53,892 nucleotides of DNA from Prochlorococcus sp. AG-402-N23 (GCA_003216355.1 QCIX01000009.1:1-53892); one strand, 5' to 3'. Shown: positions 22,226 through 33,103, counted from the stretch's first letter. The notes: generated by a model from the letters alone, not told the origin. Program-made: numbers and translations.

Positions 22226-23317
22226 CTAAACATTAAATAAGAACTCCATTACATCACCTTCGTTAACAATATATTCCTTACCTTCACTTCTTAAAAGACC
22301 TTTAGTTTTTGCATTGGCAATTGAACCTGAATCAATTAAATTTTGATACGAAATAGTCTGAGCTCTTATAAATCCTTTTTCAAAATCAGTATGAATTACT
22401 CCTGCTGCCTGTGGCGCAGTCATCCCATCTTTTATGGTCCATGCTTTTGTCTCCTTTTCTCCGGTGGTGAAATAAGTTTTTAATCCCAATAATTTATATG
22501 TTGATCTAATTAAAGAACTTAATCCCCCTTCTTCTACTCCTAAACCAATAAGGTAGTCTTTTTTATCTTCTGGTTCTAACTCTATTAATTCAGATTCGAC
22601 TTGAGCTGATATTTTTATACATTCTGTATTTTCATTGCTTGCAAAACTCTGAACTTTTGATGAGAAATCATTACCTTCAGCTAAATCATTTTCATTCAAA
22701 TTTGTTGCGTAAATAATTGGTTTAGCAGTAAGGAAGCCTAGTTGCTTAATTATTAAATTTTCTTCTTCACTCAAAGATATTGATCTAACTGAAAGTCCTT
22801 TCTCTAGCTCTTCTTCAATTTTTTCTAGTAAATTATCTTCTTTTGCTGCCTCTTTACTAGTTCTAACCTGTTTTTTAATTCTTTCTCTCCTTTTTAGGAG
22901 TTGGGATAAATCAGCTAAATTCAATTCCAGATTAATTATCTCAATGTCATCCAAGGGATCTACCTTACCGGAAACATGAATTACATCACTATCTTCAAAG
23001 CACCTCACAACATGAACTATTGCATCAACCTCCCTAATATTTGATAAAAATTTATTTCCCAAACCCTCACCTTTACTGGCTCCTTTTACTAGTCCTGCGA
23101 TATCTACAAATTCAATTTTTGTTGGGATAATATTTTGGCTAGAACTTAAATCACCTAACTCTTGTAACCTTTGATCTGGGATGGAAACTATACCTTTATT
23201 AGGTTCTATAGTACAAAAGGGAAAATTAGCCGCTTGAGCTTTAGCATTTTCTACAAGTGCATTAAATAAAGTTGATTTTCCAACATTTGGTAATCCAATA
23301 ATACCGGCTTTTAACAT
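22226..23317 (-). CDS. ychF: Redox-regulated ATPase YchF (Obg-family)
   Basis: 363 residues, the full family length. G1 is GLPNVGKSTLFNAL (about 8-21), G3 DIAGLVKGASKGEGLGNKFL (about 72-91), and ATN replaces the usual NKxD at G4 (YATNLNEND, about 203-211), as expected of an enzyme that prefers ATP. The C-terminal TGS domain includes TYFTTGEKETKAWTI and GVIHTDFEKGFIRAQ. YchF/OLA1 binds ribosomes and acts in stress responses. Confidence 0.97.
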   Translation of the reverse strand: MLKAGIIGLPNVGKSTLFNALVENAKAQAANFPFCTIEPNKGIVSIPDQRLQELGDLSSSQNIIPTKIEFVDIAGLVKGASKGEGLGNKFLSNIREVDAIVHVVRCFEDSDVIHVSGKVDPLDDIEIINLELNLADLSQLLKRRERIKKQVRTSKEAAKEDNLLEKIEEELEKGLSVRSISLSEEENLIIKQLGFLTAKPIIYATNLNENDLAEGNDFSSKVQSFASNENTECIKISAQVESELIELEPEDKKDYLIGLGVEEGGLSSLIRSTYKLLGLKTYFTTGEKETKAWTIKDGMTAPQAAGVIHTDFEKGFIRAQTISYQNLIDSGSIANAKTKGLLRSEGKEYIVNEGDVMEFLFNV

Positions 23318-23461
23318 TTGAAAAAATTTATGGAAAAATTATTCAGAAAACATCTTCTAGTAATATAGTATTTACTTAACCAATCTTGGATAAGTTAATT
23401 ATAATCGACTTGATTATTTATTTAGTTCCCAAATATTCTCAATTACTGTTTTTCAAAAGAA

Positions 23462-24523
23462 ATGCTTGATTTAATAAAAAAAAATATAAATCTAAGAAGC
23501 GGAATTATATTACTTTCTTTAACTATATTTTTCGTTTTCATAACCAATTCCTTCAAGAAAAATAAATCAAAAGACATTTCTGATTTTGTAGTTCAAGTTG
23601 AAAAAGGAATCCTCTCAGATTCAATTAATACAAGTGGTGAAGTAAAAGCAATCAGGACAAGCAATATTGGACCTCGGAAGCAAGGTGTAATAAAAGAAAT
23701 CAAAGTAGATGAGGGCGATCTTGTAAAAAAAGATCAGATTTTAGCTTCACTTGATGATGAAGACTTTATCTATAAAATTGAAGAACTTGAATTAAATGTC
23801 GAAAAACAAAAATCTGAATTTTTAAGAAGAGAATATTTATATCAAGAAGGTGCAGTAAGCAAAGAAGATTACGAAAGTTATAAAAATAACTACAACATTA
23901 GTAGCGCCAAACTTAATGATGCAAAAGCTGAAAAAAGTTTCTATCTAATTAAAGCTCCTTACGGAGGAAAGATAACTGCAAAATATGCGGAAATAGGATC
24001 TTATGTTACACCAAGTGCAAACTTAAGTTCAGACCCTAAAACCAAAAACTTTATTTTTGAACTATCAGAGGGTCTAGAAATAGTTGCCAAAGTTCCTGAG
24101 AGTGACATTGGCAGAATAAAAATAGGTCAAGAAGCCTCAGTAAGGATTGAGGCTTATCCCTCAAAAAAATATAGTGCCATAGTTAAAAAAATAGCTACAA
24201 GAGCTGTAAAAGATAATAATGTAACCTCATTCGAAGTAACTTTAAATTTTAAAGATATTTTTGAAGAAATAAAAATTGGAATGACTGCAGATCTTGAATT
24301 TAGAGTCGAAGGTAATGAAGAAAAAATCCTAGTGCCAACAGTTTCTATTGTCACAGAAAAAGGTGAAAAAGGAATTTTGAAAGTTGATAAAAACAATTCT
24401 CCCAAATTTGAAAAAATCGAAATTGGTATTAGTAGTGGAAATAAAACTTCAGTCATTGATGGATTAGAACCTGGAGAGCAAATCTTTATTGATATTCCAC
24501 CTTGGGCTAAGAAGAGAAAATGA
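23462..24523 (+). CDS. HlyD/RND-type periplasmic membrane fusion protein
   Basis: 353 residues. An N-terminal membrane anchor (GIILLSLTIFFVFITNSF) is followed by a lipoyl half (IKVDEGDLVKKDQILASLDD), an alpha-hairpin (about 106-155), the second lipoyl half (YLIKAPYGGKITAKYAEIGS) and a beta-barrel region. Such proteins bridge an inner-membrane ABC (MacB-type) or RND pump to an outer-membrane channel. No pump gene is adjacent, so its partner is elsewhere. Its stop overlaps the polA start (ATGA). Confidence 0.9.
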   Translation: MLDLIKKNINLRSGIILLSLTIFFVFITNSFKKNKSKDISDFVVQVEKGILSDSINTSGEVKAIRTSNIGPRKQGVIKEIKVDEGDLVKKDQILASLDDEDFIYKIEELELNVEKQKSEFLRREYLYQEGAVSKEDYESYKNNYNISSAKLNDAKAEKSFYLIKAPYGGKITAKYAEIGSYVTPSANLSSDPKTKNFIFELSEGLEIVAKVPESDIGRIKIGQEASVRIEAYPSKKYSAIVKKIATRAVKDNNVTSFEVTLNFKDIFEEIKIGMTADLEFRVEGNEEKILVPTVSIVTEKGEKGILKVDKNNSPKFEKIEIGISSGNKTSVIDGLEPGEQIFIDIPPWAKKRK

Positions 24524-27450
24524 GTTTAAAATCTGAAAACTCTAAAAAACCAATTTTACTTTTAGTCGATGGCCACTCACTTGCTTTTAGAAGCTTCTAT
24601 GCATTTAGCAAAGGGATTGATGGAGGTTTAACCACCAAAGAGGGATTTCCAACAAGTGTCACTTATGGATTTCTAAAAAGTCTTCTGGATAATTGCAAAA
24701 ATATTAGTCCTGAGGGTGTTTGTATTACGTTTGATACCGAAAAACCAACTTTCAGACATGAATTAGATCCAAATTATAAGGCCAATAGAGATGTAGCACC
24801 GGATGTTTTTTTTCAGGATATTGAGCAACTAGAAATCATTTTAAAAGAAAGCCTTAATTTACCAATTTTTAAATCTCCTGGTTACGAAGCAGATGATCTC
24901 CTTGGCACAATTGCAAATGATGCTTCTTCTAAAGGATGGTGCGTGAATATTCTTTCTGGGGATCGGGACTTATTTCAATTAGTAGATGATCAAAAAGATA
25001 TTTATGTACTTTATATGGGTGGTGGTCCATATGCAAAAAGTGGTAATCCAACTCTTATGAATGAAAATGGAGTAAAAGAAAAATTAGGTGTTGCACCAGA
25101 AAGGGTAGTTGATCTTAAAGCTCTAACTGGTGATAGTTCTGATAATATTCCTGGTATTAAAGGGGTAGGTCCAAAAACTGCAATTAATCTACTAAAAGAA
25201 AACGATACACTTGATGGGATTTATCAAGCTTTGAACAAGATTCAGCAGAACAATGATAAAAAATATAAAGGATTCATCAAAGGTTCAGTTATAGAAAAGC
25301 TCAGAAACGATAAGCATAATGCTTTTCTTTCAAGGGATTTAGCAAAAATAAATACTGAAGTGCCTTTGATATTAAGTGATGGTTATGAATTAAAAAATAT
25401 AAATCAAGAACTTCTCTCAGAGTCACTGCAAAAACTTGAATTATCAACACTACTTCGGCAAATTGATATTTTCAATTCAACTTTTAGTAAAGGTGGTTTT
25501 GACAAAAATAACGTGGCTAAAGACGAGGAGAAAGATCCAAAGGTCTCTAGTAAAAGTGAATTAGAAAATAGTGAAAATAAAATCCCTAAAATCAAAGTAA
25601 CTGTTGTAAATGATTTTGAATTACTTGATAAATTAATTCAAAGATTAGAAAAGACCAATGAGATAGTTTCTTTAGATACAGAGACTAATAGTTTAAATCC
25701 AATCGATGCGGAACTTGTTGGAATAGGACTATGTCTTGGAGAAGAAACTGATGATTTATTTTATATACCTCTTGGTCATCAAACAAAAAAAGAGACCCCC
25801 AATCAATTATCGATTGAAGATGTTTTCTTAAAACTAAGAACTTGGATAGAAGATCCAAAAAAAGAAAAGGCACTCCAAAATTCTAAATTTGACAGGCAAA
25901 TATTTTTTAATCACGGACTTGATCTTAAAGGCGTAACCTTTGACACCTTGTTGGCAGACTATCTTCTAAATAATCAGGAGAAGCATGGGTTGAGTGAAAT
26001 TAGTTTTAGATTATTTGGATTTAAGCCTCCTTCATTTAAGGAAACAGTTGGAAAAAATAAAGACTTTTCATTTGTTGATATTGATGAAGCTAGTATTTAC
26101 TGCGGTTATGATGTATTTCTAACTTTTAAGATTGTCAAAATTTTTAAAGAAAGATTTTCAACAGAAAAAAATGAATTAATCAAATTGTTCGAAGAAATCG
26201 AGCTGCCCTTAGAGCCGGTATTGTCTCAAATGGAAATGAATGGAATAACCATTGACATCCCTTATTTAGAAAAACTCTCAAAAGAACTAAAAAGTACCTT
26301 AGAAGATATTGAAAGTAAAGTTTATGAATTAGCAGAGGAGACTTTTAATCTATCATCACCAAAACAACTTGGTGAGATCTTGTTTGAAAAATTAAATTTG
26401 GATAAGAAAAAATCACGGAAAACAAAAACAGGATGGAGTACGGATGCAGTAGTTCTTGAAAGATTAGTCGACGAACATGAAATAATCCAACATTTAATAA
26501 AACACAGAACTCTTAGCAAATTACTTAGCACCTATATTGATGCTCTTCCAAATCTTATAAACGAAAAGACAGGAAGAGTTCATACAAACTTTAATCAAGC
26601 GGCTACAGCGACTGGGAGACTAAGTAGTAGCAATCCTAATCTTCAAAATATCCCGGTTAGGACTGAATTTAGTAGGAGAATAAGAAAAGCATTCTTGCCT
26701 GAAAAAAATTGGAAACTTTTATCAGCTGATTATTCTCAGATCGAATTAAGAATACTTGCTCACTTAGCGGATGAAGAAATACTAATTAATGCATTTCATA
26801 AAAATGATGACATTCATTCTTTAACTGCAAGATTAATTTTCGAGAAAGAAGAAATATCATCCGACGAAAGGAGAGTTGGGAAAACAATAAATTTTGGAGT
26901 TATCTATGGTATGGGTATAAAAAAGTTTGCCCGTTCAACAGGAGTAAGTACTCCAGAGGCAAAAGAATTCCTAATAAAATACAAAGAAAGATATTCAAAA
27001 ATTTTCAAATTTCTTGAACTCCAAGAAAGGCTTGCCTTATCAAAAGGTTATGTAAAAACAATTTTTGGTCGAAAAAGAGAATTTAAGTTTGATAAAAATG
27101 GACTTGGAAGATTAATAGGAAAAGATCCTTATGAAATTGACCTGCAATCTGCAAGAAGGGCTGGCATGGAAGCACAGTCTTTAAGAGCCGCAGCTAATGC
27201 ACCAATTCAGGGCTCAAGTGCAGACATTATTAAAATTGCAATGGTTCAACTAAATAAGAAATTCATAGAAATGAATTTTCCCGCGAAAATGCTTTTGCAA
27301 GTACATGATGAATTATTGTTTGAAGTTGAACCAGATTCTTTGGAAATTACGACAAAATTAGTAAAGAAGACTATGGAAGATTGTGTAAAATTAAATGTGC
27401 CTCTTTTAGTTGATATTGGTATTGGAGACAATTGGATGGAGACAAAATAA
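24520..27450 (+). CDS. polA: DNA polymerase I
   Basis: 976 residues with three domains. The 5'-nuclease (about 10-300) has VDGHSLAFRSFYAF, YEADDLLGT and GDSSDNIPGIKGVGPKTA. The 3'-5' proofreading domain (about 370-560) keeps SLDTETNSLNP and the YCGYD exonuclease III motif, so proofreading is probably active. The polymerase has motif A SADYSQIELR, motif B RRVGKTINFGVIYGMG and motif C QVHDELLFE. It removes RNA primers and fills repair gaps. It starts in a 4-bp overlap with the membrane fusion gene. Confidence 0.98.
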   Translation: MSLKSENSKKPILLLVDGHSLAFRSFYAFSKGIDGGLTTKEGFPTSVTYGFLKSLLDNCKNISPEGVCITFDTEKPTFRHELDPNYKANRDVAPDVFFQDIEQLEIILKESLNLPIFKSPGYEADDLLGTIANDASSKGWCVNILSGDRDLFQLVDDQKDIYVLYMGGGPYAKSGNPTLMNENGVKEKLGVAPERVVDLKALTGDSSDNIPGIKGVGPKTAINLLKENDTLDGIYQALNKIQQNNDKKYKGFIKGSVIEKLRNDKHNAFLSRDLAKINTEVPLILSDGYELKNINQELLSESLQKLELSTLLRQIDIFNSTFSKGGFDKNNVAKDEEKDPKVSSKSELENSENKIPKIKVTVVNDFELLDKLIQRLEKTNEIVSLDTETNSLNPIDAELVGIGLCLGEETDDLFYIPLGHQTKKETPNQLSIEDVFLKLRTWIEDPKKEKALQNSKFDRQIFFNHGLDLKGVTFDTLLADYLLNNQEKHGLSEISFRLFGFKPPSFKETVGKNKDFSFVDIDEASIYCGYDVFLTFKIVKIFKERFSTEKNELIKLFEEIELPLEPVLSQMEMNGITIDIPYLEKLSKELKSTLEDIESKVYELAEETFNLSSPKQLGEILFEKLNLDKKKSRKTKTGWSTDAVVLERLVDEHEIIQHLIKHRTLSKLLSTYIDALPNLINEKTGRVHTNFNQAATATGRLSSSNPNLQNIPVRTEFSRRIRKAFLPEKNWKLLSADYSQIELRILAHLADEEILINAFHKNDDIHSLTARLIFEKEEISSDERRVGKTINFGVIYGMGIKKFARSTGVSTPEAKEFLIKYKERYSKIFKFLELQERLALSKGYVKTIFGRKREFKFDKNGLGRLIGKDPYEIDLQSARRAGMEAQSLRAAANAPIQGSSADIIKIAMVQLNKKFIEMNFPAKMLLQVHDELLFEVEPDSLEITTKLVKKTMEDCVKLNVPLLVDIGIGDNWMETK

Positions 27451-27474
27451 ACCTTATGAAACACTTAATTTAAG

Positions 27475-28944
27475 ATGATCAAACTTTTTAATACTTTAAG
27501 CAAAAGAGTTGAGGTTTTTAAGCCTATTGATGATGTAGTAAAAATTTATTGTTGTGGAGTAACTGTTTATGATTTATGTCATCTTGGTCATGCCAGAAGT
27601 TATATAGCTTGGGATGTATTGAGAAGATTTTTAATTTACAGTGATTTCACAGTGAAGTATGTTCAAAATTTTACAGACATTGATGACAAGATCTTAAAAA
27701 GAGCTAAAGAAGAAAGCAGTTCAATGAAGGAAGTATCTGAAAAAAATATTATTGAATTTCATAAAGATATGGATTCTTTAGGAATAATGCGTCCGGATAG
27801 TATGCCAAGAGCAACGAATCATATATGTAATATCTGCTCGTTCATAACAATCCTTGAGGACAAAGGTTACGCATATTCTAGGGGTGGAGATGTTTATTAT
27901 TCTGTTTTGAAAAATAAAAATTATGGAAAGCTAAGTAATCAAAATATACAAGAACAAAATATCAATCAGCAAGGAAGAATGGCTAATGATGAAAATAGTA
28001 AAAAACTTAATCCGCAAGATTTTGCACTATGGAAAAAAGCCAAAGATGATGAACCATTTTTTGATTCGCCATGGGGTAAAGGTAGACCAGGATGGCATAT
28101 TGAATGTTCGGCGATGGTTAAAGATGAATTAGGAGATACTATTGATATCCATTTAGGTGGTTCTGATTTGATTTTTCCACATCATGAGAATGAAATCGCC
28201 CAATCAGAAGCAGCCAATGGCAAAAAGCTAGCGAACTATTGGTTACATAATGGGATGGTCAATGTAAATGGACAAAAGATGAGTAAATCACTTAAAAATT
28301 TTAAAACTATCAGAGAGCTAATTAAGTCAGGTATAAGCCCTATGACTTTGCGATATTTTGTTATGACTGTGAATTATAGAAAACCACTTGATTTTACTGA
28401 AGAAGCTTTAAGGAGTGCTTCAGAAGCTTGGAAAAACATTAATGTAGCCCTTTCTTTTATGGACCTTACAAAAGGTGCTTTTAGATCTATTGATAAAAAT
28501 GAATCTATCGAAGAAGAATATAAAGAGAAAATAAGCTTTGAATTATCTCAAAAAAAGCTTAAATTTTCTGAGGCTCTGGGAAATGACCTTAATACAGCAG
28601 GTGCTATTGCAATTATTTACGATTTAGCAAAACCATTAAAAAACTTTTTAAACCAATTTCAAAGGGTAGAAGGTTTAAAAATAGATCTAAATGAAAAATT
28701 CTTTCTACTTGAGAATTTTAAAACTCTTAAAAAGTTGACTGAGGTACTTGGTCTTAAAAAAGAGGTTGTAGTAAAAGAAAGTAAAATAAAAGAAGAAGAA
28801 ATATCAACGCTTATTAATGAAAGATTGAGAGCAAAAAAGGAAAAGAATTATACGAAGGCAGATGGAATTAGGAATTTTTTAAAAGAAAAAGGTATTGAAC
28901 TTATTGATCAATCAAAGGAAATAACAACATGGATAAGGATCTAA
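27475..28944 (+). CDS. cysS: Cysteinyl-tRNA synthetase
   Basis: 489 residues. The class I HIGH motif is HLGHARSY, KMSKS is intact (KMSKSLKNF), and zinc ligands are CCGVTVYDLCHLGHAR, GWHIECSAM and HHENE. It attaches cysteine to tRNA-Cys in the cytoplasm. It begins 24 bp after polA, so the two may be cotranscribed. Confidence 0.98.
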   Translation: MIKLFNTLSKRVEVFKPIDDVVKIYCCGVTVYDLCHLGHARSYIAWDVLRRFLIYSDFTVKYVQNFTDIDDKILKRAKEESSSMKEVSEKNIIEFHKDMDSLGIMRPDSMPRATNHICNICSFITILEDKGYAYSRGGDVYYSVLKNKNYGKLSNQNIQEQNINQQGRMANDENSKKLNPQDFALWKKAKDDEPFFDSPWGKGRPGWHIECSAMVKDELGDTIDIHLGGSDLIFPHHENEIAQSEAANGKKLANYWLHNGMVNVNGQKMSKSLKNFKTIRELIKSGISPMTLRYFVMTVNYRKPLDFTEEALRSASEAWKNINVALSFMDLTKGAFRSIDKNESIEEEYKEKISFELSQKKLKFSEALGNDLNTAGAIAIIYDLAKPLKNFLNQFQRVEGLKIDLNEKFFLLENFKTLKKLTEVLGLKKEVVVKESKIKEEEISTLINERLRAKKEKNYTKADGIRNFLKEKGIELIDQSKEITTWIRI

Positions 28945-29026
28945 ATTTTAAGAAAAAAACCAATTTGAAATTTTTGTTTTTTAAATACACCTTTAAATGG
29001 GAAGATATTAGAAATATCAGAGAAAA

Positions 29027-30256
29027 TTGAAATACATTACTGTGCTCGGTTCTACTGGTTCAATTGGGACTCAAACTCTCGAAATAGCTAGTGAGCAGCC
29101 TGATAAGTTTAAAGCCGTAGCTCTTTCTGCAGGAAGAAATATTAATTTATTAACTGAACAAGTTAAAACACATAAACCAGAGGTAGTTGCAATTGAGGAT
29201 GAAAATCTTCTAGAAGATTTAAAAGATAATATTAATAACTTAGATTTGGATAGTGCTCCCTTAGTTTTGGGTGGAAAGCAGGGGATTAACGCAGTTGCAG
29301 CTTGGGATAAGGCAGATACTGTAGTAACCGGAATAGTAGGCTGTGCAGGCTTAATTCCTACAATGTCAGCAATTAATGCGGGGAAAAATATTGCACTTGC
29401 TAACAAAGAAACTTTAATTGCGGCAGGGCCAATTGTTATACCTGCATTAAAGAAAAATAATAGTAGGCTTTTACCTGCTGATTCAGAACACTCTGCTATC
29501 TTCCAATGTTTACAAGGATTACCTAATTATGAAAATGCAGATTTTTCAACAGGAGCAATGCCTAAGGGTTTAAAAGCAATACATTTAACAGCTTCTGGTG
29601 GTGCTTTCAGAGATTGGGCCGTTGAGGATTTAAAGCATGTCACAGTGGAAGATGCAACTTCACATCCTAATTGGGATATGGGGAAAAAAATAACTGTAGA
29701 TTCTGCAACTCTTATGAATAAAGGATTAGAAGTTATAGAAGCTCATTATTTATTTGGGACCTCTTACGAAAATATCGAAATAGTTATCCACCCTCAAAGT
29801 ATTATTCATTCAATGATTGAGATGGAAGATTCTTCAGTATTAGCTCAATTAGGTTGGCCAGATATGAAGCTACCTATTTTATATGCGATGAGTTGGCCTG
29901 AAAGATTTAAAACAAATTGGAAAAGATTAAACCTAAGTGAAATTGGAAAATTAACTTTTAAAGAGCCAGACGAGTTTAAATATCCATGCATGGGACTTGC
30001 CTATGCAGCAGGAAAATCTTCTGGAACTATGCCTGCAGTCTTAAATGCTGCTAATGAAATAGCTGTTGATCAATTCCTTAAAGAAAAAATTTCTTTTCAA
30101 GAAATTCCAACATTTATAAGTAAAGCTTGTGAATCACATATGGAGAATTTGAATTTGAGTCCCGAATTGGAGGATATTCTTGAAGTAGACAATTGGGCCA
30201 GACTTTTTGTTAAGCAAGAGATTAAAAAAGGGAAAAAATACGTAAGTGTTGGATAA
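29027..30256 (+). CDS. dxr: 1-deoxy-D-xylulose 5-phosphate reductoisomerase
   Basis: 409 residues from TTG 29027, which gives [14 protein letters not shown] and places the NADPH-binding GSTGSIG where the family has it; no ATG is better placed. [12 protein letters not shown] supplies the divalent-metal acid residues, and the substrate loop is intact ([19 protein letters not shown]). Second enzyme of the MEP isoprenoid pathway, feeding carotenoid and phytol synthesis. Followed after 2 bp by a ferredoxin gene. Confidence 0.98.
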   Translation: MKYITVLGSTGSIGTQTLEIASEQPDKFKAVALSAGRNINLLTEQVKTHKPEVVAIEDENLLEDLKDNINNLDLDSAPLVLGGKQGINAVAAWDKADTVVTGIVGCAGLIPTMSAINAGKNIALANKETLIAAGPIVIPALKKNNSRLLPADSEHSAIFQCLQGLPNYENADFSTGAMPKGLKAIHLTASGGAFRDWAVEDLKHVTVEDATSHPNWDMGKKITVDSATLMNKGLEVIEAHYLFGTSYENIEIVIHPQSIIHSMIEMEDSSVLAQLGWPDMKLPILYAMSWPERFKTNWKRLNLSEIGKLTFKEPDEFKYPCMGLAYAAGKSSGTMPAVLNAANEIAVDQFLKEKISFQEIPTFISKACESHMENLNLSPELEDILEVDNWARLFVKQEIKKGKKYVSVG

Positions 30257-30258
30257 AA

Positions 30259-30600
30259 GTGAATATTAAAAAGCATCTTCTGCTATGCGCAACACCCACA
30301 AAACAGAAATGCTTTAAAGGCAATGAAGGTCAAAAAACATGGGAATGTCTGAAAAAGACTTTTAAAAAATTTGAGAATGATCCCTGTACAAAAAACGTTC
30401 ATATATTAAGATCAAAAGCTGACTGTTTAAGGATATGTAAGAACGGCCCAATTCTTCTTGTTTGGCCTGATGGTATTTGGTACGAAAAAGTTTCTCCAGA
30501 AAAAATTTCAGAAATTTTTACCTCACATATTATTAACGGTAAGCCAATAGAAAAATGGATTTTTAAAAAAACACCATTTTTAAATAGTCCTAGATACTAA
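30259..30600 (+). CDS. Thioredoxin-like [2Fe-2S] ferredoxin
   Basis: 113 residues from GTG 30259. LLLCATPTKQKCF carries the first cysteines; DCLRICKNGPILLVWPDGIW (about 54-73) carries the C-x3-C pair and the following beta strand of the thioredoxin-like 2Fe-2S fold. TWECLKK has another Cys. Soluble electron carrier; partner unknown. The gene is 2 bp after dxr. MEP enzymes IspG and IspH use ferredoxin, so a link is possible but inferred. It ends in an 11-bp overlap with the convergent hydrolase. Confidence 0.85.
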   Translation: MNIKKHLLLCATPTKQKCFKGNEGQKTWECLKKTFKKFENDPCTKNVHILRSKADCLRICKNGPILLVWPDGIWYEKVSPEKISEIFTSHIINGKPIEKWIFKKTPFLNSPRY

Positions 30601-31675
30601 TAAACCAGTTCTTTACGACTTCGTCTGACCAGCAGCCATTAATCGAATGAAAACCATTATGACCTCCTTTTTCAGTTATAAAAATAGTAAATTTATCATT
30701 AAAATTTCCTCTTAAATTCAAAGTTGCATTATATGGAACCCAAGGATCATCCTTGGCATGAATAAAAAGCATTTGAGGTAATTTTTTTATTGAGTTTTGG
30801 ATTCTAAATATTGGAGAAGCTTTAACATAATAATCTTCTAAAGAATTAAATCCCCAACTTGGAGCTGTAAATTTCTGATCAAATTCCCTTATACTTTTTA
30901 AACTTCTAATTTTTTTTCTTAATTTCTCATTATTAAGAATTTTGCCTTCATCATTAAATCCCTCCCATAACTGATTTTTTAAGCGGTGAAGTAACCATTT
31001 TTGGTAGATATAATTTCTAGATTTTTCAATACAGAGACTGCATGATGATAAATCTAAGGGGCTACTCACACAGGCTAGGCCATCTAAAAGTTTTTCTTTT
31101 TTGTTCTCATCGTAATCTAAGCAGGCATTTAAAAGAATTGTTCCGCCTAAAGATAATCCAACTCCGTAAATTGGAAGATTATTCATATTAATGAGATCTT
31201 TAAACTCTAAATTAATGAATTTTTTAAAATAATTAATTGCTGAAATAACATCACTGGAGCATCTAGCACAATAATTTCCTTTAGCTAAATATCTCGCAGA
31301 TCCAGATCCTCTTAGATTTAATTTAAGAACTGCAAAACCATTATTTGCTAATTTCCTAGAGATTCTTCTTAAACCAAACCGTTTAGTTGAGCCCCCTAAA
31401 CCATGTGTAACGATTACAAAACCCCTAAGTGAGTTTAAGTTTTTAGGTAATTCTAAAAACCCAAGAAGATAATCACATTCAAATTTTTTAGAAAGAATTT
31501 TATTAATCGGAAAGAATATTTTTTTATTTTTTTTTGATTTAGCAAAATCAATAACAAAAGTATCTCTCAAAGTTTGTAAGTCGCCACCTATCCAAGGTAA
31601 GACTTCTCGAAATGGCTTATTTTTTAAGTAATCTGAAAAACTAAAAGATATACTGTTATTTCTCTCCAACTCCAA
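30590..31675 (-). CDS. YheT-like alpha/beta-fold hydrolase
   Basis: 361 residues. WIGGDLQTLRDTFV is the family lead-in. VTHGLGGSTKRFG (oxyanion region), NLRGSGSA, the nucleophile elbow GVGLSLGGTILL, Asp in IHAKDDPWVPY and His in EKGGHNGFH make the triad. The YheT/ABHD group acts on lipid or ester substrates not defined in cyanobacteria. It starts inside pntB by 20 bp, so it is probably the last cistron of the pnt operon. Confidence 0.88.
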   Translation of the reverse strand: MELERNNSISFSFSDYLKNKPFREVLPWIGGDLQTLRDTFVIDFAKSKKNKKIFFPINKILSKKFECDYLLGFLELPKNLNSLRGFVIVTHGLGGSTKRFGLRRISRKLANNGFAVLKLNLRGSGSARYLAKGNYCARCSSDVISAINYFKKFINLEFKDLINMNNLPIYGVGLSLGGTILLNACLDYDENKKEKLLDGLACVSSPLDLSSCSLCIEKSRNYIYQKWLLHRLKNQLWEGFNDEGKILNNEKLRKKIRSLKSIREFDQKFTAPSWGFNSLEDYYVKASPIFRIQNSIKKLPQMLFIHAKDDPWVPYNATLNLRGNFNDKFTIFITEKGGHNGFHSINGCWSDEVVKNWFISI

Positions 31676-33095
31676 GATCCTTTAATTCTCCAATCAAATC
31701 ATTCAGTACCTTTTTTGCATCACCAAAGACCATTGAGGTATTTGGCAGATCAAATAAATCATTTTTTATTCCGGAGTACCCTGCACTCATACCGCGTTTA
31801 ATTACAAATACCGTTCTTGCTTCCTGCACGTCAAGAACTGGCATGCCATATAAAGGAGAAGAGCTATCATTTTTAGCTTGAGGATTAACCACATCATTTG
31901 CTCCTAACACTAAAACAACATCCGTTGCTGGAAAATCAGGATTTACAACGTCCATCTCTTTAAGTTGTTCGTAAGGGACATCTGCTTCTGCTAAAAGTAC
32001 ATTCATATGTCCAGGCATCCTCCCTGCTACAGGATGAATTGCATAAACAACTTCAATACCATTTTGCTCTAGTTTTTTCGTCACTTCTCTTAAAGTATGT
32101 TGAGCTTGAGCTACTGCTAGACCATAACCAGGAACAATAATTACCTTGTTGGCTGCCTCTAAAGTCAATGCACATTCTTCAACACTGCAAGAAGTTATAT
32201 TTGTATATTCTCCTGAACCAGAAGAGGCTGTAGTTTGTGCAGATAAAGATCCTCCAAAAAGAACTGAGACCAATGATCTATTCATACCCTTGCACATTAC
32301 TTGAGTAAGTATTAGACCTGCCGCTCCAACCATTGCGCCTGCTACTATCAAAAGCTGACTATCTACAACAAAACCTGCTGCTGCTGCTGCAATCCCTGAA
32401 TAGCTATTTAATAAAGATATAACGACTGGCATATCAGCTCCACCAATTGGCAAAGTAACTCCAATACCTAATAAAGAAGAAACTATAACTAAAAGCCAAA
32501 TAGAACTTGTATTGCCGTTTATTAAATCAAAAAAGGCTATCAAGGAAGCAACTGCAAAAACAATATTTACAAAATGTCTAACTTTGCTCTGAGTCCATCC
32601 TGGAGTTGACAGCCAACCCTGTAACTTTGCCATCGCCACAATTGAACCTGTGAAAGTTATAGCACCAACAAATATAGAAACAGATATTGAAAATTCGTTA
32701 ATCAGTGACTTAAAAAAATCAAAATTTTCTTGGCCACCAGATATAGGAAAAATAGCTACTCCTAAGGCCACTAAAAGTGATGACATTCCTCCACAGCCAT
32801 TGAACAATGCCACTGTTTCAGGCATGGAGGTCATAGGTACTTTTTTTGCAAGTATTGCTCCGAATAAACTACCTATGATTGATCCAATTATTATCCAAAT
32901 CCAAGACTGGATAGCAATTCCAGAAGTACCTAAGTAATAAGAAAGTAACCCTAATACTGATAGCGACATTGCAAATGCAGCTAATCTATTAGCATCTCTT
33001 GCTGATTTTACTTTTGACAATCCTTTTATTCCCAAAGCCAGTAAAAGTACTGCTAGCAGGTCAATAACGAATTTAATGATTACAGGTAGATTCAT
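31656..33095 (-). CDS. pntB: NAD(P) transhydrogenase subunit beta
   Basis: 479 residues. About nine membrane helices (1-270) precede domain III, the NADP(H)-binding part with VIIVPGYGLAVAQAQH, HPVAGRMPGHMNVLLAEADV and VLVLGANDVVNPQA. The enzyme couples proton flow to hydride transfer from NADH to NADP+. The start follows pntA2 by 8 bp. Confidence 0.98.
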   Translation of the reverse strand: MNLPVIIKFVIDLLAVLLLALGIKGLSKVKSARDANRLAAFAMSLSVLGLLSYYLGTSGIAIQSWIWIIIGSIIGSLFGAILAKKVPMTSMPETVALFNGCGGMSSLLVALGVAIFPISGGQENFDFFKSLINEFSISVSIFVGAITFTGSIVAMAKLQGWLSTPGWTQSKVRHFVNIVFAVASLIAFFDLINGNTSSIWLLVIVSSLLGIGVTLPIGGADMPVVISLLNSYSGIAAAAAGFVVDSQLLIVAGAMVGAAGLILTQVMCKGMNRSLVSVLFGGSLSAQTTASSGSGEYTNITSCSVEECALTLEAANKVIIVPGYGLAVAQAQHTLREVTKKLEQNGIEVVYAIHPVAGRMPGHMNVLLAEADVPYEQLKEMDVVNPDFPATDVVLVLGANDVVNPQAKNDSSSPLYGMPVLDVQEARTVFVIKRGMSAGYSGIKNDLFDLPNTSMVFGDAKKVLNDLIGELKDLGVGEK

Positions 33096-33103
33096 GTTAA
33101 AAA

